Below, piece after piece: positions 1 through 12,734 of a stretch of DNA of 64,000 nt; positions within the stretch are counted from its first letter, which is position 1; every line of letters begins with the position of its first letter. The translations under genes were made by a program, and so were the position numbers. The stretch lies in the NCBI RefSeq assembly GCF_963678635.1, contig NC_087062.1, positions 27,492,833 through 27,556,832 on the forward strand, read 5' to 3'. Source of the stretch: Symsagittifera roscoffensis. Its lineage: Eukaryota > Xenacoelomorpha > Acoela > Convolutidae. Under the pieces are notes generated by a model. It saw nothing but the letters and a program-made list of their open reading frames with translations. It searched no databases and was not told the origin of the DNA.

Positions 1-239
1 GAATGGCTGACTAGGAAAAGTTTGCTTTTATTCAAATATGCCTCGATTTAGTGGTATATGCCTAGAGTTTAGTTTTCCTCAGTCCTAGCGACGATTCACA
101 AAAAACATGACAATTATCTTTTTTCAATGTATCTGGGACAGTTTTTTTTGTGAATTGTCTCTGTAATTGCGAGAATGTAAACTCTAAGATTTATCGAGTC
201 ATTATTGAGAAAAACCAGCTTTACTCAGAGATAACAAAA

Positions 240-490
240 TCAAAATAAGTTCATCTTTGCAATGCATTTTTTTCATTGAATTCTTTTTTGATTCTAAATT
301 ATCCTGGGAACCACTACTCCGTCCTTTTCATGCTGGAACTAAAAGTGGTGGAAGAGTTTAACAATGAGGAAACAGCCCTTTGTTTTTTGCACTAATTGAG
401 GACAAATGAGGTAAATTATCTGAATTATTTGCGGTTGTCCGCAGATTTTTTCATGATAATTAACAAAAAACTATTTTCAAAGTTTCTGCT
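240..490 (+). repeat. Dispersed repeat, copy A
   Basis: This stretch resembles 38640-38890 in the same orientation. Shared landmarks in the same order are a TCATTGAATT-like start, an ACTACTCCG motif, ACAGCCCT, a CTAATTGAGGA/CTAATTAGAGA motif and TGATAATTAACAAAAA. The two copies are clearly diverged, so this is an old family. No coding capacity or terminal repeats were recognised. Confidence 0.5.
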
Positions 491-1194
491 TGCAGCATAT
501 TTTTAAATGAACGATGAATGCTGTTTTGTACTAGTATTATTGGTAGAAATTTTAAAAAGTTGCCAGAAACCATACCACAGGCTTTAGCGGCAGTCGGAAT
601 TTTCAAAGTTTTACCCTTAAGGTGTGCCATGTTTAAGATTGATCACCTAACTGATATATATATATTTTTTCAATCTGAAGACTCAAACTTTGGCCGATTT
701 TGCTCGCAATTCTCTGGTCTGTTTAATGACTGAAACTGCAAGTGGCTTAAATCAGTGCTATCGAGAGTCGTTACCGTTCTAATTCAGTTCTTCTTCTTTA
801 AGGGCAAAACAGTTTTTTTCAAAATTTGTCTTTTTCAGTTTCTTTCATGTGGCAATGATGCAGCGTAATAATTTTACTGATGTTGTGAAATACTAAAGAT
901 TTATTCGGTTTCAAATGAACAGCAAGTTGAAACTGACGGAACAAACTGACGGAACATTTGTGATCTTGATGGTTTTTGTTCTCCAGTCAAATTTTGACGT
1001 TTTACCTAACAATTTGACTGATTATTTAAGACAATTCAAAAGTTATTGTTGTCTTGAGCTTAAATTTCAAAGATATTTCACCTGTGGTTAATTTAAGTAA
1101 AGTTGTGGGGATTTAAGTTTTGCCACTTTTGGCCATTTGTGACAATCGATGCACCATATATTTTGCGCTGTTAACGCGTAAGCGGAGAGATAAT

Positions 1195-1882
1195 TGTTCC
1201 GACTTTCGCTATGAAAGTAACAGAATATTTGAGCTCAGTTATTTTTTTCTTCATACAAATTTCGACCTTTTAACTAGTCATTTTCGTCGGAAATCTTAAA
1301 TCTAATTCAAACAGTATTGTTGTTTTGAGCTTAAATGAGAAAAAATATATTTCACCCGTGATCAATTTTGGTAAAATTATGGGGTTGCAAAGATTGTCAT
1401 TTTGGCCGATGAGGGACAATTAACGCACGATATAATTCGCACTAACGCATAAGCGGAGGTTTAATCCGTCTGAGAAATTGTTCTAAATTGGTTGAAGGAA
1501 GCTTATTTGCCATAATTGTTTTGTTAATAGGAGTGAATTTATCACTTTATTTTTTTTATAGGCGTGTGGGGGGATGATTTTGGGGATGATTGATGAGTTT
1601 TTTTAATTTCATTTTTTTTGTCATTACGAGGCCAAACTGTGCACTGGATAGGAGCACAATTTTGTGTCTGTATGTTCCTGGATTCCAGCGACAAGTCTTT
1701 AAACATGTGAAAACTTTGTCGGAACGATCAAAGGAAAGTAAAGAACAAAAGAAGAACAAAGGAAGCGTCCTTGTTGCGGAATCCGCTTACAATGCACAAA
1801 ATGCACAGTTTGGCCTCGTAATGGTTTCATTTAATTTGTTGTCGTTTTTACTGCTCCATAGACCTCAAAAGGCAATCGGAAC
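1195..1882 (-). mobile_element. Inverted-repeat element, TGTTCCGACT family, with nested MITE
   Basis: The left end reads TGTTCCGACTTTCG and the right end AATCGGAACA, so it has short terminal inverted repeats. Without the nested 202-bp MITE at 1622-1823 it is about 486 bp, close to the copies at 8657-9165 and 37418-37917, which lie in the opposite orientation. No open frame of interest and no clear target duplication, so the superfamily is unknown. A more diverged relic of the same family lies just upstream at about 930-1190. Confidence 0.6.
1622..1823. mobile_element. 202-bp MITE, copy 1
   Basis: The element begins CATTACGAGGCCAAACTGTG and ends with the inverted complement, giving terminal inverted repeats of about 21 bp. 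An internal GCGGAATCCGC palindrome is present. It interrupts the TGTTCCGACT-family element at 1195-1882, so it is the younger insertion. A possible 2-bp target duplication (GT) flanks it. It is non-autonomous; the superfamily is not determined. Confidence 0.75.
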
Positions 1883-2004
1883 ATTCAGGGCTTTGTCTTG
1901 ATACGAGCAATTTTGCTCCTCTTAGAATTTGTTCCGAAATTTTTATGAGGCATGCTAATGTGAATTCTCAATACTTTGCTATTTGAGCATTCAATTTTGT
2001 TTTT

Positions 2005-2206
2005 CATTACGAGGCCAAACTGTGCACTAGATAGGAGCAAAAGTTTGTGTCTGTATGTTCCTGGATTCCAGAGACAAGTCTTTAAACATGTGAAAATTTT
2101 GTCGGAACGATCAAAGGAAAGTAAAGAACAAAAGAAGAACAAAAGGAGCATCCTTGTTGCGGAATTCGCTTATAATGCACAAAATGCACAGTTTGGCCTC
2201 GTAATG
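2005..2206. mobile_element. 202-bp MITE, copy 2
   Basis: Same length and termini as the copy at 1622-1823, in the same orientation and only 181 bp away, with few base differences. A 2-bp TT may be the target duplication. A diverged third copy ends at about 62281. Confidence 0.75.
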
Positions 2207-2304
2207 TTACATAGCGTGTCGTGAGAATGAATTTCAAATGAACTTCAAATCAACTCGAAGGTTTTCCCTGTTTTTTTTTGAAATTTTCATTAATTTTTTT
2301 TAAA

Positions 2305-2361
2305 TCAAACACTGCTCCATAAACCTTAAAAGGCAGTCGGAACGTTCAGGGCTTGATATGC
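2305..2361. repeat. Fragment of TGTTCCGACT-family element
   Basis: The text CTGCTCCATAAACCTTAAAAGGCAGTCGGAACGTTCAGGGC matches one end of the family seen at 1840-1890, 8645-8690 and 37405-37460. Only the terminal ~55 bp are present. Other partial copies lie at about 17412-17500, 36735-36775, 38010-38210 and 61425-61610. Confidence 0.45.
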
Positions 2362-3709
2362 GAATAATTGTTCAGACTGGCTATTGCTTCTGAACTTTTC
2401 TATGAGCTCAGGTGCAATTTTTTGTCCAGGCATACAAAGTCCTTTTTACAGTGAACGCAGTATGTCATTTTATGCCATTTGTGTGGACTCCATGCTCGAA
2501 GTTTTAAAATGAAACCTCGATATGTCTAGATTTTCGTGACCAATTTTGGCATAGACAGACGACCCTTACGGTTCAGCTCCCGACTTTAGCGACCTCGTGT
2601 CCAGCCTTTTGCGACCTATGATCTAGTCGCGACTGTTCAATTAGGGTCTGATGTTGACACCGACATGAACTTCAAAGTTCGGCCATGAATCGAAGTTCGG
2701 ATGACTTTAACTCGGGAAGTTACTCATTTGCGAGGTGGTCGGATCATTATTCTTGTCAATTCTTTTAAATTAGTCAAAAACTCAAAGATCAGTACCGTGA
2801 TGCAAAACCCTCATATTCATTACAAAACAGTATACTTGATTTTGTACTCGTTTTTGATTTTAACCCTCTGTGTTGGATGTGCTTCAAAAATTTGTCCTCA
2901 ATTAATCAATTTCCTTTCGATAATGGGTTGCTTGTCTTTGAAGGCAGCGATATCATAACCTCAAAAGAACTTGCTAAACTATATAGAATGTTTTTCTTGT
3001 CGAGACACGAAAGAAATTGATAACAGCTTTTCAACGTTCTTCACAGCTGCTCATATGTTTTTCACGCAACTTATTTGACACTATTTTCATTCATAAACAA
3101 ACACATGTCACAAGGCAAATTGCTATTTGGAAAAACATTTCACACCAGAATTATTGGTTAGTAGGTCTTTTTTACCCTGTACTAATTCAACCTTCAGATG
3201 ATTTATTGCTGCGCATTACAGTTCAAAGTTATCTGTCAAAATAAATGATCCGTGCGCTTCATAAATAATTTATAGAATTCACGTGGGGTGGGCATTTGTG
3301 TTTAGACTACCCTTATTTTAAAATTTCATTACGAATTTCATAAAAATTACAGTATTAGCAATTAGAGTACTCCAGCAAATCAGCAGCGAAAAAATCTTAT
3401 ATCTTTGTTTTAGCCACGTAGCTTTTACCACTCTTTACCTATCGACTTTAATCGTGGCCAAATCTAGACCTACAGGAAAGCTTTAAAATGCCACTACTCC
3501 GATTAAACCTGCCAAAAATGCTAAAAACATTATTTTCACCCCAAAATCACTATAGCGCGAAAAAATTTGGATTTCTGTAACTTTTTCCCTCTTTCCCTTC
3601 TGCAAACGTTGCGCGGGTGGGAGATTTGTTACTAATTTCAAAATTTCATATGATTAACAGTTGAACTATTTCTTTATAGGTGGAGGGCGTTCCATACTAG
3701 GTACCATTC

Positions 3710-3725
3710 GGGGGGGGGGGGGGGG
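3710..3725. repeat. 16-G homopolymer
   Basis: An uninterrupted run of 16 G. Long G runs recur in this genome (36586-36598, 46078-46087, 58700-58717, 62908-62919, 63094-63105), often inside repeat elements. The exact length is likely to be unreliable in the assembly. Confidence 0.9.
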
Positions 3726-3796
3726 TTAGTTAAAGATATCCGATGTAAAAGCAGCGGAGCGAAGCGGAGCAAGCATATCCTACTTGCCAATGCCTT

Positions 3797-3864
3797 GTTA
3801 TGAATTGTCGCTTGTTACGAATTGTCGCAGGTTACGAACTGTCGCCTGTTACTTATTGTCGCCT
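3797..3864. repeat. 17-bp tandem repeat, four units
   Basis: Four consecutive 17-bp units of the form GTTACGAATTGTCGCNN, with one to three changes between units. It sits 70 bp after the 16-G run and next to a GCGGAGCGAAGCGGAGC stretch. Probably a minisatellite or the end of a decayed element. Confidence 0.8.
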
Positions 3865-6184
3865 CACCAATTTTAGGGTTTCGCGCAGAACTCAAAAATT
3901 TTAATGGATTTTCCGAATCTGAGGATGCAAAATTTTGCTAAACTTTTGAAAACTTTCAAATTGCGTTTCCCGTAAAACACGAAAACATCCCCAGACTGAA
4001 AAAAAATTGCGCGCAGTAGGTATATTTTACAAATTTGCTCACGCTCCATGAAATATCAAATATTGGCGGCTAGGAAATCTTAAATATCTTAAGTTTGGTC
4101 GTCCACAAATTGATGTGAATTAATATAAAAAGGCGTGGTTACTGTTGAGAATAACGGGGCTGCAATTTTTCCAATTAGTTGGTTCAAAAACCAAACTATT
4201 TAGCAGCGAAAAAAATGAATTAAAAAAACAATTGTGTTAGTTTTTGCCATAAAATCAATTATCAATCAGTTATTCTTGTCAAAAAATATTAATTTCAGTT
4301 CACTGATTAATTTTCTTATTCTCACCTAACAAACATCCTGAGTATTTTAGAGGACAATATTTTTTTCTTTAGAACATCGTAACTATATGCTTTTTATTTT
4401 TTTTTATCTATTCGCTATTGAAAAGTCGAGTTTCAATTTTCTTCGTTCTATCGCTCGAAATCTTCATTTTACATTTTTTTCTCAAGTTATGATTTTAACA
4501 GGAAATTTTTAAAATCTTTTTAAATCTCTTTTGTAATCGTTGAAAATAGAACTAAAAATTGCGATAGTGGGACTTTTTTCTCAGAAGATAAAGCCTGAGT
4601 TTTAAATTTTTAAACCTTTATTTGCCAGGTCAGTAAAGCGATGTATCAGCAACCCGAAAACCGGAAGACCAGATCAGTAAACCGTAATTGAAATTACCTG
4701 ATCAGTAAGCCAAAAACTGTCAAAAATGTGTCCAGTTGACTAAAAATGTGTTTTTCAAGGTAACAACTTTTTCAGGGTTTTTCAAGGTAACAAAGTAAAG
4801 TTTTTCATTTGTTATATTGCCATGAATTATCCGCAACATTGTTGTAAATTTAATTACATAGCTAAAGAATTGAAGTATTGCAATCTATCTGTGGAAAATT
4901 GGTCAACTTAATTCCTCGATGCGCTGATTCTAAGCGGATTTAGTACTGAATACGACGCAACCGGTTTCGTACATATTAATAAATGTTACGTAATTGTTTC
5001 ATAATTAGATTTACTGATATGGTAACTCACTAATACATCGATTTACTGCACGCAAACTATAAAGTTATAGGCATTCAATCTTTATCTTGTCTGATTGATA
5101 GATTTTAGAGAACCATTTAGTTATTCTTGATGGCTGATTAAAAATTCAACATCAAATCTCACAACTGTATACATTGAAAAATAAGAAACATAAACATTAA
5201 ACATATTTTCAAATTGACAAGTAGTATTCAAATAAGCATTCACTTTGTAAGAAACTTTCTCGTCACTTTTGTCCTTACACATTGAATAAGAAGTCTTAGT
5301 TGATTTCTGAGTGTTATTAAACTTGTTGTAGAAAAGTTATTTCGAACTGATTCGTTTCAAGCTTTATGTTTCAGTTTTTTTGTTATTTAAAAATTGAACC
5401 AAGAAAGTAATGAATCATTAAAATTTAATTTGTGACTAATAACTTATTCTTGCAATATTCGTGACTAATAACTTGCAATATTCGACTATGAATTGTTAAT
5501 TTTTTCTCTTTCTCTTTCTCATTTCTTCAATTCAGTTTAAATCATCACCTGGAGCTCTTTTGTTTTGTTTTGACAACTAGACGCGAAAAGCTGCACAAAT
5601 CAATTTCCGTGCGGGAGGTTGTTCTTTCACTTTTCTCGAGTATTGATTTTTTATTGCAAAAGTGCGGTAATTTTGCTTACAATAAACCAACTTTGGCTGC
5701 TTCTGATCATCAATTATTTAAAATTTGCTGCGCACTTATTTCATTCCAGATTGAACTATCATCACATCAATTTTTAGAACACAACTGACGTTGGTTTCAA
5801 GATAAGCCACTATTGTGAGAACAATTTTTTTCAAAAATCACTTAACTGAAAAAATACCAATATAGCGTCATTTAGAGTCATTGTTTATTTATATAACCAA
5901 AACTTAAATTTGCATCAAAAAAATTAAGAGATGGATCTTGCGAAAAAAGTTTTACAAGTTTTTGCGGAGTTTTGTTATTATTATTAATATTTGAACAGTT
6001 ATAACACATTTCGCGCCTCATAAAAATGCGTCACTGGCAAAATCAATTGGCATTTTGCCTCTCCTACTTTTTGCCCCCGTAACTTTTACCCCCATGGACT
6101 AAAAACAATTTAGCCGATACGTGAAGCGCGTTTGCCAATCCAGAGGCTCGAACTGCTAATTACAACTTCTAGCTAATATAAGAA

Positions 6185-6300
6185 AGAGTAGCGGATTTAG
6201 GGGGGGTTTCTCGCCCTCTTCTCAGTGATCCGACCCCTTGCCGGTCCCCACTTTGTGTTTTTTTGAGATATCTATTTTTGTTGAGGTACCCTCAAAATTT
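6185..6300. repeat. hAT-like MITE fragment
   Basis: The text GCGGATTTAGGGGGGG, CGACCCCTTGCCGG and TTTTGAGATATC match, in order, one end of the hAT-type MITE at 46062-46478. The rest of the element is missing or unrecognisable. Confidence 0.5.
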
Positions 6301-7268
6301 TGAAGAGCTCAGGTAACGAAACTTTCAATGAAACTTAATAAACAATAAACTAATACAAATTAGAAGCAAAATGTATTAAAAATTAGAAGCAAAGCATGTT
6401 AAAAAGATAAATGAGTGTTTGAGCGTCGAACTTAAATTTGAGAGGAGCGAATAGTGTGAGGGGAAACCCCAAGTACTTTCCAAGTTTTTTCACAACAGTT
6501 AGCTTCGTTCATTGTACATCGCACAAACAAGACTGCTATTATAAAACCAAATCTCCCTGAAACTAAAAATTTGTCTCTCTTTCAAGTTAAATTTCTTGTT
6601 ATCCATCATTTAAAAATTGAAGTTTTTCGAAGTTAAAAATCGTGAAAAGTTGTGAACATATTTATAGAAATATAGTCATTGCATGATGAATTGAGTTTTA
6701 TAAACCGCTAAGCACTAGTATCCCAAATATATAACATTGATGCGTTGAAATTTAGATATTTTTTGTTAACCCAAACAACACTTGGGCCAAACAGTAAGTC
6801 AGTTATATTAAACTTAACGGTTTTGAACTTTTTGAGCCAAAAAAAGTAACTAAACCCTTGTTCAAAACACAACACAGTTTTGTTTTGAAATTTATTTGCT
6901 CGCAGTATATGCAAAACTTCAGTGAAAGTCTTTCGTTTCCTGAAGAGTTGCAGCAACTACAAGCGAATGAAACTTAAAAAATTGCAAACTTCTCATTTTT
7001 TGTTTTCTTATTTTTTTTTCTTACTGATCATCTATTTCAAAATACAATACCGATTTACCTAAAGTTTCGTTTTCATTTCAGTAAAAAAACTTTGTTTTTT
7101 GACCATTGCTGAAACTACAAGCGAAAGAAATTTTCGAAAAATGCGTGCCTGTTTTTTCTTTTTTGCTGGATGGGACTGTTCCAGAAAGTCGAGGCCGCCT
7201 TTAAAATTCTTCATTAAAAATGTTCTGAGTTTTCAATCACTCTTCATGCAAAAAAGCGTTCAAGTCAA

Positions 7269-7743
7269 ATGAACCTGGAGCACATCCACAAAAAGTGCAT
7301 GCACCTCGGAACGGAATACATCCGCAACTATGTACAACGAAAACTGCTTATGAAAGGGCCTCACCAAGCGCTAAAACAAAGTAGCACACATTGTTTCCAA
7401 TGTCATAAATTTCAAGGGATTGCATTGACAATCACCACTGCCAATTTAACTGCATTCAGATTTGGGAAGCCTGGTAACGAGGACGCTCGTTCTTTCCAAA
7501 AATGACTATATCGGTCCCTTCTTCATTGTAGATAAAACTCTTACAGAGAAGAACTACAAATGCCTGTCCACGTGTTTGACGAAACAAGCGACACATCCTG
7601 AGACACGAGACTGTCTCGCTGCCGACAAGTGCATCACAGCAATTCGTCCTTTCATAGCTCGAAAAGGAATTCCTCGAATAGTTTTGTCAGACAATTTACT
7701 TTTTCAAAACATGCTCCAAAAAAATCAAGGCAAACACTATTGA
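7269..7743 (+). pseudogene. BEL/Pao-type integrase relic
   Basis: Two overlapping frames (7269-7505 and 7462-7743) together resemble the integrase end of a BEL/Pao retrotransposon. The first carries a zinc-binding-like pattern with histidines followed by HCFQCHKF (CxxC). The second carries DYIGPF, a CLSTCL segment, FIARKGIPR and SDN, which match the order of the core domain from the first to the second catalytic Asp. The change of frame near 7480 and the loss of the third catalytic residue mark it as dead. No LTRs were recognised. Family assignment rests on motif order, not on a search. Confidence 0.55.
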
Positions 7744-8656
7744 GTTAGATGGAACCTCTCGACACACCACGAAACCGGTTAAAGGATGAAAAACCATCGG
7801 TCCTTTAATTTGGTTCATTGCGTGAAAAGCTCGTTGTGATGGTCTTTATTATTGTGTATCTCAACAATCTCAACAATAATCACAATAATCTCAACCTTAG
7901 CTCTGCCCGCCTCTCTCAGGATTTGTTTAGAACCATCAAGGTTGGAACAAAAGGACTCCTCGATTGGCGTCTCTTGACTCAGCAATGAGATAAAGGACAA
8001 TTTCGCGGTGTAGATTTCCTGAGTGGACACTTCTCCTTTATTTGCCGTCAGCGATGATTGGAAACAACAGCGCTCAAAAGCTGACTTCAAATTCATAGAC
8101 AATTGTAAAACAGAGAACGAGCGGCTTCTGGAAACGTGTTTTCCCAGTGCACGCCGAGACTCAATTCAAGGACTTCGTTTGGATACTCGAAGGTTTCACC
8201 GCAAGAAAAAATTGGCCATTGGGTTGCTTGACAGATATTTTTTACCGAGTCTCATAACATAGCGCGTTCATGAGTAGTAAAACTAGCGCAAGGCTAAATA
8301 ACCAGACCCCTCGTAAAAAAAAGTTCAGGGCTCCGCAGAGGATGCTTATGTTTATAAATGTTTTTGCTAAAGTTGATTGTATACAGATTGGACTTTTGGT
8401 TTGGATGTAAAACGTGTATGGAAATCTGATAAATTCCTAACTTTTGATATCTATAAAAAGCGAGCAAAATGGGAAAACAAAAGAAACAAAAAAAATTTTC
8501 ATGACAAGAGCTGTCTTGACACAGCCTTGATTCAACTGTTTTTTTAAAATTAAGTTATGATCAATTTTATTGGTATTTAGGCCTCACAGTCGTTGCTTTA
8601 CTGACAAACTAATCCAAAAGTAAACAAGACTGCTCGTATCAGGGCGAGGCCCTGAA

Positions 8657-9165
8657 TGTTGCGACTGCCTTTTAATGTTAATGGAGCAGTAATAACGTTA
8701 AAAAATTTAATTAAATAAAACAAAATGAAAAAAAAAATTCTAAAATTTGAAATTTTTCATAAAAATCATCCCCCCACACGCCATATAAAGTACAAAAGGA
8801 TAGATTTCGCTCGTTGTAACAAATCAATTACGGCATATAATCTTCTTTCAACCAATTTGGAACGATTTATAAGACGGATTAAATCTCCGCTTACACGTTA
8901 ATAGCGCGAATTATATCGCGCGTTAATTGTCCCAAATTGGTCAAAATGGCCAAAATGGCAATCTTTAAACCCTCATAACTTTACGAAAAATGATCACAGG
9001 TGCAATATCTTTTCCAATTTAAGCTCAGTACAACAATAGCTTTCGAATGATGTAAAAAAATTCCGTCAAAAATAGCTAGTTAAAAAGTCGAAATTTGTCT
9101 GAAGAAAAAAAAAACCCACCCCGAGCACAAATATTCCGTTACTTTCGTATCGAAAGTCGGAACAA
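8657..9165 (+). mobile_element. Inverted-repeat element, TGTTCCGACT family
   Basis: About 509 bp, beginning TGTTGCGACTGCC and ending AAAGTCGGAACA, closely similar along its whole length to 37418-37917 and, in reverse orientation, to 1195-1882. The 3' terminus contains a hairpin ACTTTCGTATCGAAAGT. It has no coding capacity. A cruder match to the text before its start (GACTGCTCGTATCAGGGC) also recurs beside other copies. Confidence 0.65.
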
Positions 9166-10921
9166 AAAACAGATTGTCACGTTTTTATGTATAACTAACT
9201 TTTCTGACTGATTTTGAAACAATGGAAAACTCTCGTCTAAATTAACGAAACTCAAATTCTAACTATTAAGCTATTATTTTAAGGTTATGTCGCTACTATT
9301 TCTCACCAAGTTTCAAATTATTTCGCGAATAATATTCAAATGATCGCGACCGAGCTCGATCTTTTTGACTTGATCTGCGACTATTAATAGATTACCCAGA
9401 CTAATTAGTAATTTTTGTCGCGGAGCAAACATAGTTGCAAATTTGGAAGTCTGGAGACTGGAGATTAGCCGCTGGTTTGCACCCTGGTGTTTTTTGGAAC
9501 ACGCTTTATATTTTTAGCACATTCAGAAACTGCTTATGATTATACAGTTTTTCGGTTCATCAAAACCCGCTACGAGCTGTTTTTCTCATTTTAGTTTCAA
9601 AACCAATTTTAGTTCATAAACCATTCTTAAAATTAGTGAAAATTGAGAGAATCAAGAAGAGAATGCTTCTTGTTCTTTTCACTGTTTTACCTCTGATTAT
9701 ACAAAAAAGTACCTTAAAAATCTAAACTGAGTTTTCAAAGCATTCTATAATATTCTAATTTCAAATAACTAAATTCACAGTGAATTGAAAATCGAAACAT
9801 TGAAGATTTTGAATTTCAAATCACCACCCACGCTAACAAGATTGGGAACGTGGTTGGCGCACGCATTCGCCTCAGGAATTCGACAGCCTCGCCACCGAAA
9901 GAGTCCCCTAACGGCTCTACCATTTTCATTTAGTAGTATTTTCAGAAATCAACTTTTGGCAAACCGCTACCTTAAATTGTTTCGAAGGCTCCAACAGCGC
10001 CAATATATACACTTTTTGTCCAATAAACACAATTTGTTGCGCATCAAAACAAATCCATTTTTGTGGTCAGATGGATTTTAGACCGTTTTCTCAGACAGCT
10101 TCTGACTGAAAAGGCCGACAAAATCTCAAATTACAAAAATCCCCTTATGTGAAAACCCTAGATCGGAGCTGTGTTTTCGGTATGCTTCATTGTTATCTTC
10201 TTCATGCAGGGACTTACAATAAGCATCTGTGGGTCCCGCGAAAGCTTATGCTACTCTACATTTATAAAAAGGTTTTTCATTTTAAATTTTTTTTACTAGG
10301 AATAAGCGTTTTATGAAATGTTGTTGCTTTTCCTCGCTGCACCTCATTCACTAGCCCAACAACAGTTGAATAGATTATATTAGAAGGTAGGAACTAAGAA
10401 TCCTTATTAAACACTGGGAAGTTTCTATGAATGATTTTGTACTCGTAGGTTCTCCCGGTTTCATTAAAGATCCATTATGTCCGATGTAGTTTTTTAACGA
10501 CCATTTTTTGTAATTCAGGGTGAAAATAATGAGACTCCAAATAGCGAGTATTCGGATTACTTTTCGCATTTCGATTCAAAACAAATTTTAAATTTGCTAG
10601 AGAGCAGATAATATAAGGAAGTAATCTTTGGTAGTTGGCTTTCCATAATACACGCCAATTCTTGTTTTTGTGAAAAATTTAAATAGCCAATAATCACATC
10701 CCTCTATCCTAATCTTTTTGGCCCGAAATTATTTTCCCTCGCTGCTAGGTAACTAAATACAAACCACAGTGCATTTGTTTTTTTCTACCTCAACAAAATA
10801 GATTGACTTGCAGGCAGCCGCAGTAGTTTTTAATTTATTTTCTGAGCTATAATTTTTTATCGTCAAGGTGAAAACATGACAAAAGAAAAACTAATTTAAT
10901 TCATTTATTTGCATTGCACCA

Positions 10922-11250
10922 AGTGCGGATCTAGCATTTTCTCGAGAGGTGCGGGGGTGGATTTTTGAAAATTTTTCGAAAGTTCGTCGTCTTTTTTTTT
11001 AGCTTTGTCATATTCATTTACCGAGCTCTCCGTGATCATTATAAAGACCATTTATTGGCAAACTTTCAAAATAATAGGCCAAAAAACTCCGTTTTTAGAG
11101 TTGGAAAGTTTTGACTCGTGGAAAGTTTTGACCAAAATGTTGCGTTTTTCAGCACCCCCCTCCCTCCCTCAAAGTTGGTATACAATGGCGGGCGCCTCTA
11201 TAAAATAAAGTGTTTGGCGTCGGTCACCAAAAATGTATGCCTGAAAAACA
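10922..11250. repeat. Degenerate hAT-like MITE
   Basis: Starts GCGGATCTAG..TTTTCTCGAG and ends near GCGGGCGCCTC..GTCGGTCACCAAAAATG, matching in order the hAT-type MITE at 51024-51402, but with the internal part diverged and the outer right end lost. Confidence 0.5.
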
Positions 11251-12734
11251 CCTTTTGGGTAGTCAGAAGGCCTAAATACGCAACTGCATTGCAACAAGAA
11301 TGTATAAAAAGATAAGACATCAAAGTACTAAAATCAGTTCGTTTGTTGCAAATCATAGGTTTGCAGGCAAAGTTGGAAGGAAAAACTAACCCTTCGCACG
11401 TGACCTTTTTACCTAGATCACCCTACCTGCAGCTCCAATTAGTTTCTGAATCTCTACCCACTTTGAATTCCTTGTTTCTGAATTAAATTTTAACATCTAG
11501 TTATTTTCAAATCAAGCGTGACCAAAGGAACTATGCATGTTTATGGTCACTTTGTCCCATTTCCTACTAACCTAACTTACCATTGCAGTTAGCTATAACT
11601 ATTTCAAAGTTCTGGGTATTACTTTTATCATAATACGTGGAAATATATGGAAAATGATGAAAACTCCAGCCAGCATTGTTTTTCTGCCTTTCCTCTTTTA
11701 TGAAACACATGACATGGGCACTTAGCAAAGTGTAGTTAATTTTTTTTGTGTGCTATAGCTGATTGATGCCATTTCCGTTTAATTTTTAAGATTTTGATCT
11801 CTTTTGCGCTTTCAAGTAAAAACTAGCACGGTTTTTGAAACATTTTTTGATAATTTTTTAGTAAATTTATAGCCACAACTCGCAACCTCTTCACTTAACA
11901 TCGCACTTCGAACTAAATTTTTTTTTCGTTTTTAACAAATTCAGAGAGTATTAATTTCAAGGCATATTTATCTAACTAACGTCCAATGTTGTCGTAAATT
12001 GGAAATAGTTTTACTTAGCAATTGTGATTAGCTCGCCAATTCGAACAAAAATTATCTCCTGTCCTCTGGTTTTTATTAGGGAAGAAGATAAAAATTCTCC
12101 GAGGCTCATTTTGCTTATTGGTGAAGTCTGCTAATGATTTCCGCTGACAAGTAATGCAAGCGGGCCATTTTGGACGTCAGTCCTAATTTGACACTTATTT
12201 GTTGCACTGTCAAGAAGAATAAGCTACTCTCTTCCCCCAAAAGAAGCCAAACTTTCATTTGTACTTGTTTTTTCTTTGGGGCTTGTTTTTCATCAAATTT
12301 TTAGATCATCTTCAAAACTTCATCTTACCGAAAGTGTTACCTTATGAGCTCGCATCGTGACATACAAGCGTTATCAGCTACTTTCGTCATAATTATCCGC
12401 AAATCAATCTCAAACAGTTTGGATAATCATTTTTGAAAAACCTTGATTTTGTCATTTAAATACTTCAAAGTAGCGACCGCAGAAAATTGACCTGCAATTT
12501 GATTTACTTTAAAAACGAGAATTATTTACCATATATTCCTGATTAGTAAGGCATAAATTGAATCTAAATATTTTCAGCGTCCCAATGGCGCTTTATAACA
12601 GACATTTTAATGTCAATTATTCTGATTACTCAACTGAAAGCTAATGGAAGGAAGAGCCATTATCCCTATTATATTCCTGTTTATATTTAATAATGCTTTT
12701 TGACCACTTTTCCAGTCTAAAACAGATTTCTTAA

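Larger units (their letters stand above)
1..12715. other. Non-coding region upstream of Slo2
   Basis: I see no convincing host gene here. The open frames are short, AT-rich and lack recognisable domains. The stretch holds dispersed repeats, two copies of a 202-bp MITE, two copies of a ~500-bp inverted-repeat element, a 17-bp tandem repeat, hAT-like fragments and a BEL/Pao relic, each listed separately. Some of it may be the 5' UTR or first introns of Slo2, because a good splice acceptor (TTTTCCAG) lies at 12708-12715 just before the first coding exon. Confidence 0.6.

Noticed and set aside
8023-8262. 79-codon frame near the BEL/Pao relic
   Set aside because: Could be a further piece of the same dead element, but no motif supports it.
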